Below are positions 21,698-23,077 of a stretch of DNA of 23,077 nucleotides, piece by piece; positions within the stretch are counted from its first letter, which is position 1; each line of letters starts with the position of its first letter. Location of the stretch: assembly GCA_900542045.1 (NCBI GenBank), contig UQMI01000052.1, positions 1 through 23,077 of the forward strand, in the 5' to 3' direction. The notes under the pieces are model-generated. The model searched no databases, was not told where the DNA came from, and was given only the letters and a program-made list of their open reading frames with translations. This stretch comes from an uncultured Blautia sp. GTDB taxonomy: Bacteria > Bacillota > Clostridia > Lachnospirales > Lachnospiraceae. A program made the position numbers and the translations under genes.

Positions 21698-21726
21698 TTT
21701 ACAAGACATCGGAGAGAATGTACAAT
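21698..21726 (+). promoter_or_regulatory. lysR promoter
   Basis: TTTACA (21698-21703) and TACAAT (21721-21726) are 17 bases apart and each match consensus at five positions. The transcript would start near 21733, leaving a leader of about 65 bases before the chosen ATG at 21800. Confidence 0.75.
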
Positions 21727-21799
21727 AGAAATACTGGAATATAGATTTCATTGAATGAATAGCAGAATGTGCGGGGAGATGAAAGGAGGAAACGGAATC

Positions 21800-22654
21800 A
21801 TGTTAGATCTTCTGGAACTGGAACAGCTGATCGCTTTTGCGGACTGCGGAACATTATCGAAGGCATCAGAACAGCTGCATATTTCTCAGCCAACTTTGAC
21901 ACGCACGATGAAACATGTGGAAGAGGCATTTGCAGTTCCCTTGTTTGTACGGGGGAAGAACAAAATTGCATTGAATGAAACCGGGATGCAGGCGGTGGAA
22001 TATGCGCGAAAACTTCTGACAGATGCGGAAAATGCCGTGAGTCAGGTTCAGGCATTTCATGCAAGAATGCATACCATTGTTGTGGAATCCTGCGCGCCGG
22101 CGCCGCTCTGGTTTCTGCTGCCCCGGCTTTCTTCTGATTTTCCGGCGCAGACGATTTCCTCCAGACTGGCTGAGATTTCGGAAATTACAGAGGACGTGGC
22201 TTCTGGACGCAGTGAGATTGGGATTATGCCTTATGCAGTTTCGGCGGAAGGAATAGAAGGGATTCCGATCATCCGGGAGGAGTTGTCCGTATGTATTCCC
22301 AAAGAGCACCATTTGGCAGACCGGCAGAGCCTGTCCTTTGCAGAGCTGAATGGTTTTAACTGTCTGCTGGCATCAGAGATAGGGTTTTGGAATGAGATGT
22401 GCCGCCGGAAAATGCCGGCTTCCAGATTTCTGATCCAGAATGATGAATTTGCGCTCAGAGAATTGATCCGGGAATCTACGCTGCCCTGCTTTACCACAAA
22501 TCTGGTGGAGCCGGATGCGGAGCACCTTCGGGGCCGCAGGATCATACCGGTTACGGACCCGGAAGCAAATGTGACCTATTATATGATCTATCAGTCGGGA
22601 AAAAAGGGATACCGGGAAACAGCAAAGCAGCTGGCTGCCAGGAATAAGATATAG
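21800..22654 (+). CDS. LysR-family transcriptional regulator
   Basis: This 284-residue protein opens with a LysR winged HTH (LELEQLIAFADCGTLSKASE, then HISQPTLTRTMKHVEEAFAV). The effector domain follows from about residue 90 (RLAEISEITEDVASGRSEIG, then LSVCIPKEHHLADRQSLSFA). AAAGGAGGA (21783-21791) selects ATG 21800; an in-frame ATG at 21755 has no good ribosome site. It is divergent from the aldo/keto reductase-DUF362 operon, with palindromes between them, so control of that operon is likely. The effector may be a metabolite of the reductase, but this is inference. Confidence 0.9.
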   Translation: MLDLLELEQLIAFADCGTLSKASEQLHISQPTLTRTMKHVEEAFAVPLFVRGKNKIALNETGMQAVEYARKLLTDAENAVSQVQAFHARMHTIVVESCAPAPLWFLLPRLSSDFPAQTISSRLAEISEITEDVASGRSEIGIMPYAVSAEGIEGIPIIREELSVCIPKEHHLADRQSLSFAELNGFNCLLASEIGFWNEMCRRKMPASRFLIQNDEFALRELIRESTLPCFTTNLVEPDAEHLRGRRIIPVTDPEANVTYYMIYQSGKKGYRETAKQLAARNKI

Positions 22655-22726
22655 AAGAGAAACCGGCTGTGCCGGAGATAGCAGGAAAGATACGCTCTGG
22701 TAAGGCGGAAATCCGGCCTTTTCTGA

Positions 22727-22994
22727 AATCTTCATGCAGAAATGGAAAAGAAGCATGGGAATTATTGGAGCTGGCGTCCTACGATGTTGCCGTTTTGGAT
22801 ATTATGATGCCGGAAATGGATGGGGTAGAAAACAGAGTGGAAGGATTGGATTCGGGAGCAAATGATTATCTGGTCAAACCGTTCCACCTGGAGAAATTCA
22901 GATTGAACTGTCTGCCAAGGAATTTTCTGTTCTGGAATATTTATTTTGAATAAGGATTCAGTTGTCGGTCGGACTAAGATCAGAGAACATGTAT
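22727..22994 (+). pseudogene. Decayed OmpR-family response regulator
   Basis: Pieces of a two-component response regulator remain in order but in different frames. The receiver is represented by NGKEAWELLELASYDVAVLD-IMMPEMDG, including the phosphate-accepting aspartate, but its N-terminal half is missing. It then jumps to GLDSGANDYLVKPFHLEKF, with the conserved lysine, without the 20-30 residues that belong between. After another loss, the DNA-binding domain appears as IELSAKEFSVLEYLF in a second frame (from 22902), hits a stop at 22947-22949, and resumes in a third frame as LNKDSVVGRTKIREHVW until about 22994. It then runs into the repeat at the window edge. No functional product is possible. 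Confidence 0.85.
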
Positions 22995-23077
22995 GGGAAG
23001 GCGCGCTTATACGGTGGGAATCCCAGATTTCATGAATCCCACCGTACGGGAAGGCGTGCTTATACGGTGGAAATCCC
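22995..23077. repeat. 30-bp repeat, two copies at 53-bp spacing, cut by window edge
   Basis: Copy 1 (22995-23024) and copy 2 (23048-23077) match at 28 of 30 positions. Each starts GGGAAGGCG and ends ATCCC. The 23 bases between them contain TCCCACCGT, which can pair with ACGGTGGGA inside copy 1, so the array is built of foldable units. The second copy ends exactly at the window end, so more units may follow. The copy-1 start coincides with the breakpoint of the response-regulator remnant. Confidence 0.75.

Noticed and set aside
22995..23077. CRISPR array
   Set aside because: Only two copies are visible, the spacer is 23 bases and is partly the reverse complement of the repeat, and no cas genes are in the window. 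A palindromic repeat array is the better reading, although the array is cut by the edge.

Overview
The sequence looks chromosomal and comes from a Gram-positive, low-to-moderate-GC Firmicute, most likely a gut Lachnospiraceae relative (Blautia/Dorea/Ruminococcus type). The signs are strong AGGAGG-type ribosome binding sites, several TTG/GTG starts, a yjdF riboswitch with its gene, paired half-size chromate transporters, and many small regulator and acetyltransferase genes. The assignment rests on gene style and remembered family resemblance, not on a search.

Layout. (1) Positions 1-2005 are an accessory island: the broken 3' end of a gene that resembles the C-terminal domain found behind macro domains, then a two-gene operon of a MIDAS-type von Willebrand A protein and a MazF/PemK-fold protein with a long coiled-coil tail. 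Its leader holds a 51-bp in-tandem duplication with small hairpins. (2) About 2023-4188 is an insertion sequence of the IS4 superfamily (IS1634-like) with an intact DDE transposase and a small coiled-coil passenger gene. (3) 4205-9805 is a mosaic of small housekeeping/accessory genes: DUF6155-like, two GNAT acetyltransferases, an XRE-membrane-DUF2007 regulator, a GyrI-like effector-binding protein, a DUF3795 protein, the yjdF riboswitch plus yjdF, and an M23-type peptidase. (4) 9825-12658 holds an XRE regulator overlapping a membrane protein gene, then a roughly 490-nt leader with a five-codon ORF and two terminator-like hairpins before a MefA-like efflux gene and a GNAT gene. (5) 12715-16411 has a second type of acetyltransferase, a sodium:neurotransmitter-type symporter and a two-gene chromate-transporter operon, the last divergent from a LysR regulator with a clear promoter and palindrome. 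(6) 16620-22654 carries that LysR gene, an UlaG-like metallo-hydrolase, an XRE-helical-repeat regulator, a hairpin-rich non-coding stretch, and an aldo/keto reductase-DUF362 operon divergent from a second LysR gene. (7) 22727-23077 is a decayed OmpR-family response regulator that runs into a repeat array at the window edge.

How it works together. Most genes form one- or two-gene units with local control: LysR/target pairs (chromate transport; reductase-DUF362), an XRE/membrane-protein pair with a palindrome on its own promoter, a riboswitch on yjdF, and a possible translation-coupled attenuator on the efflux pump. The best candidates for little-described biology are the vWA-MazF operon with its duplicated leader, the efflux leader, and the structured RNA-like stretch at 19553-19742. 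None is proven by sequence alone.
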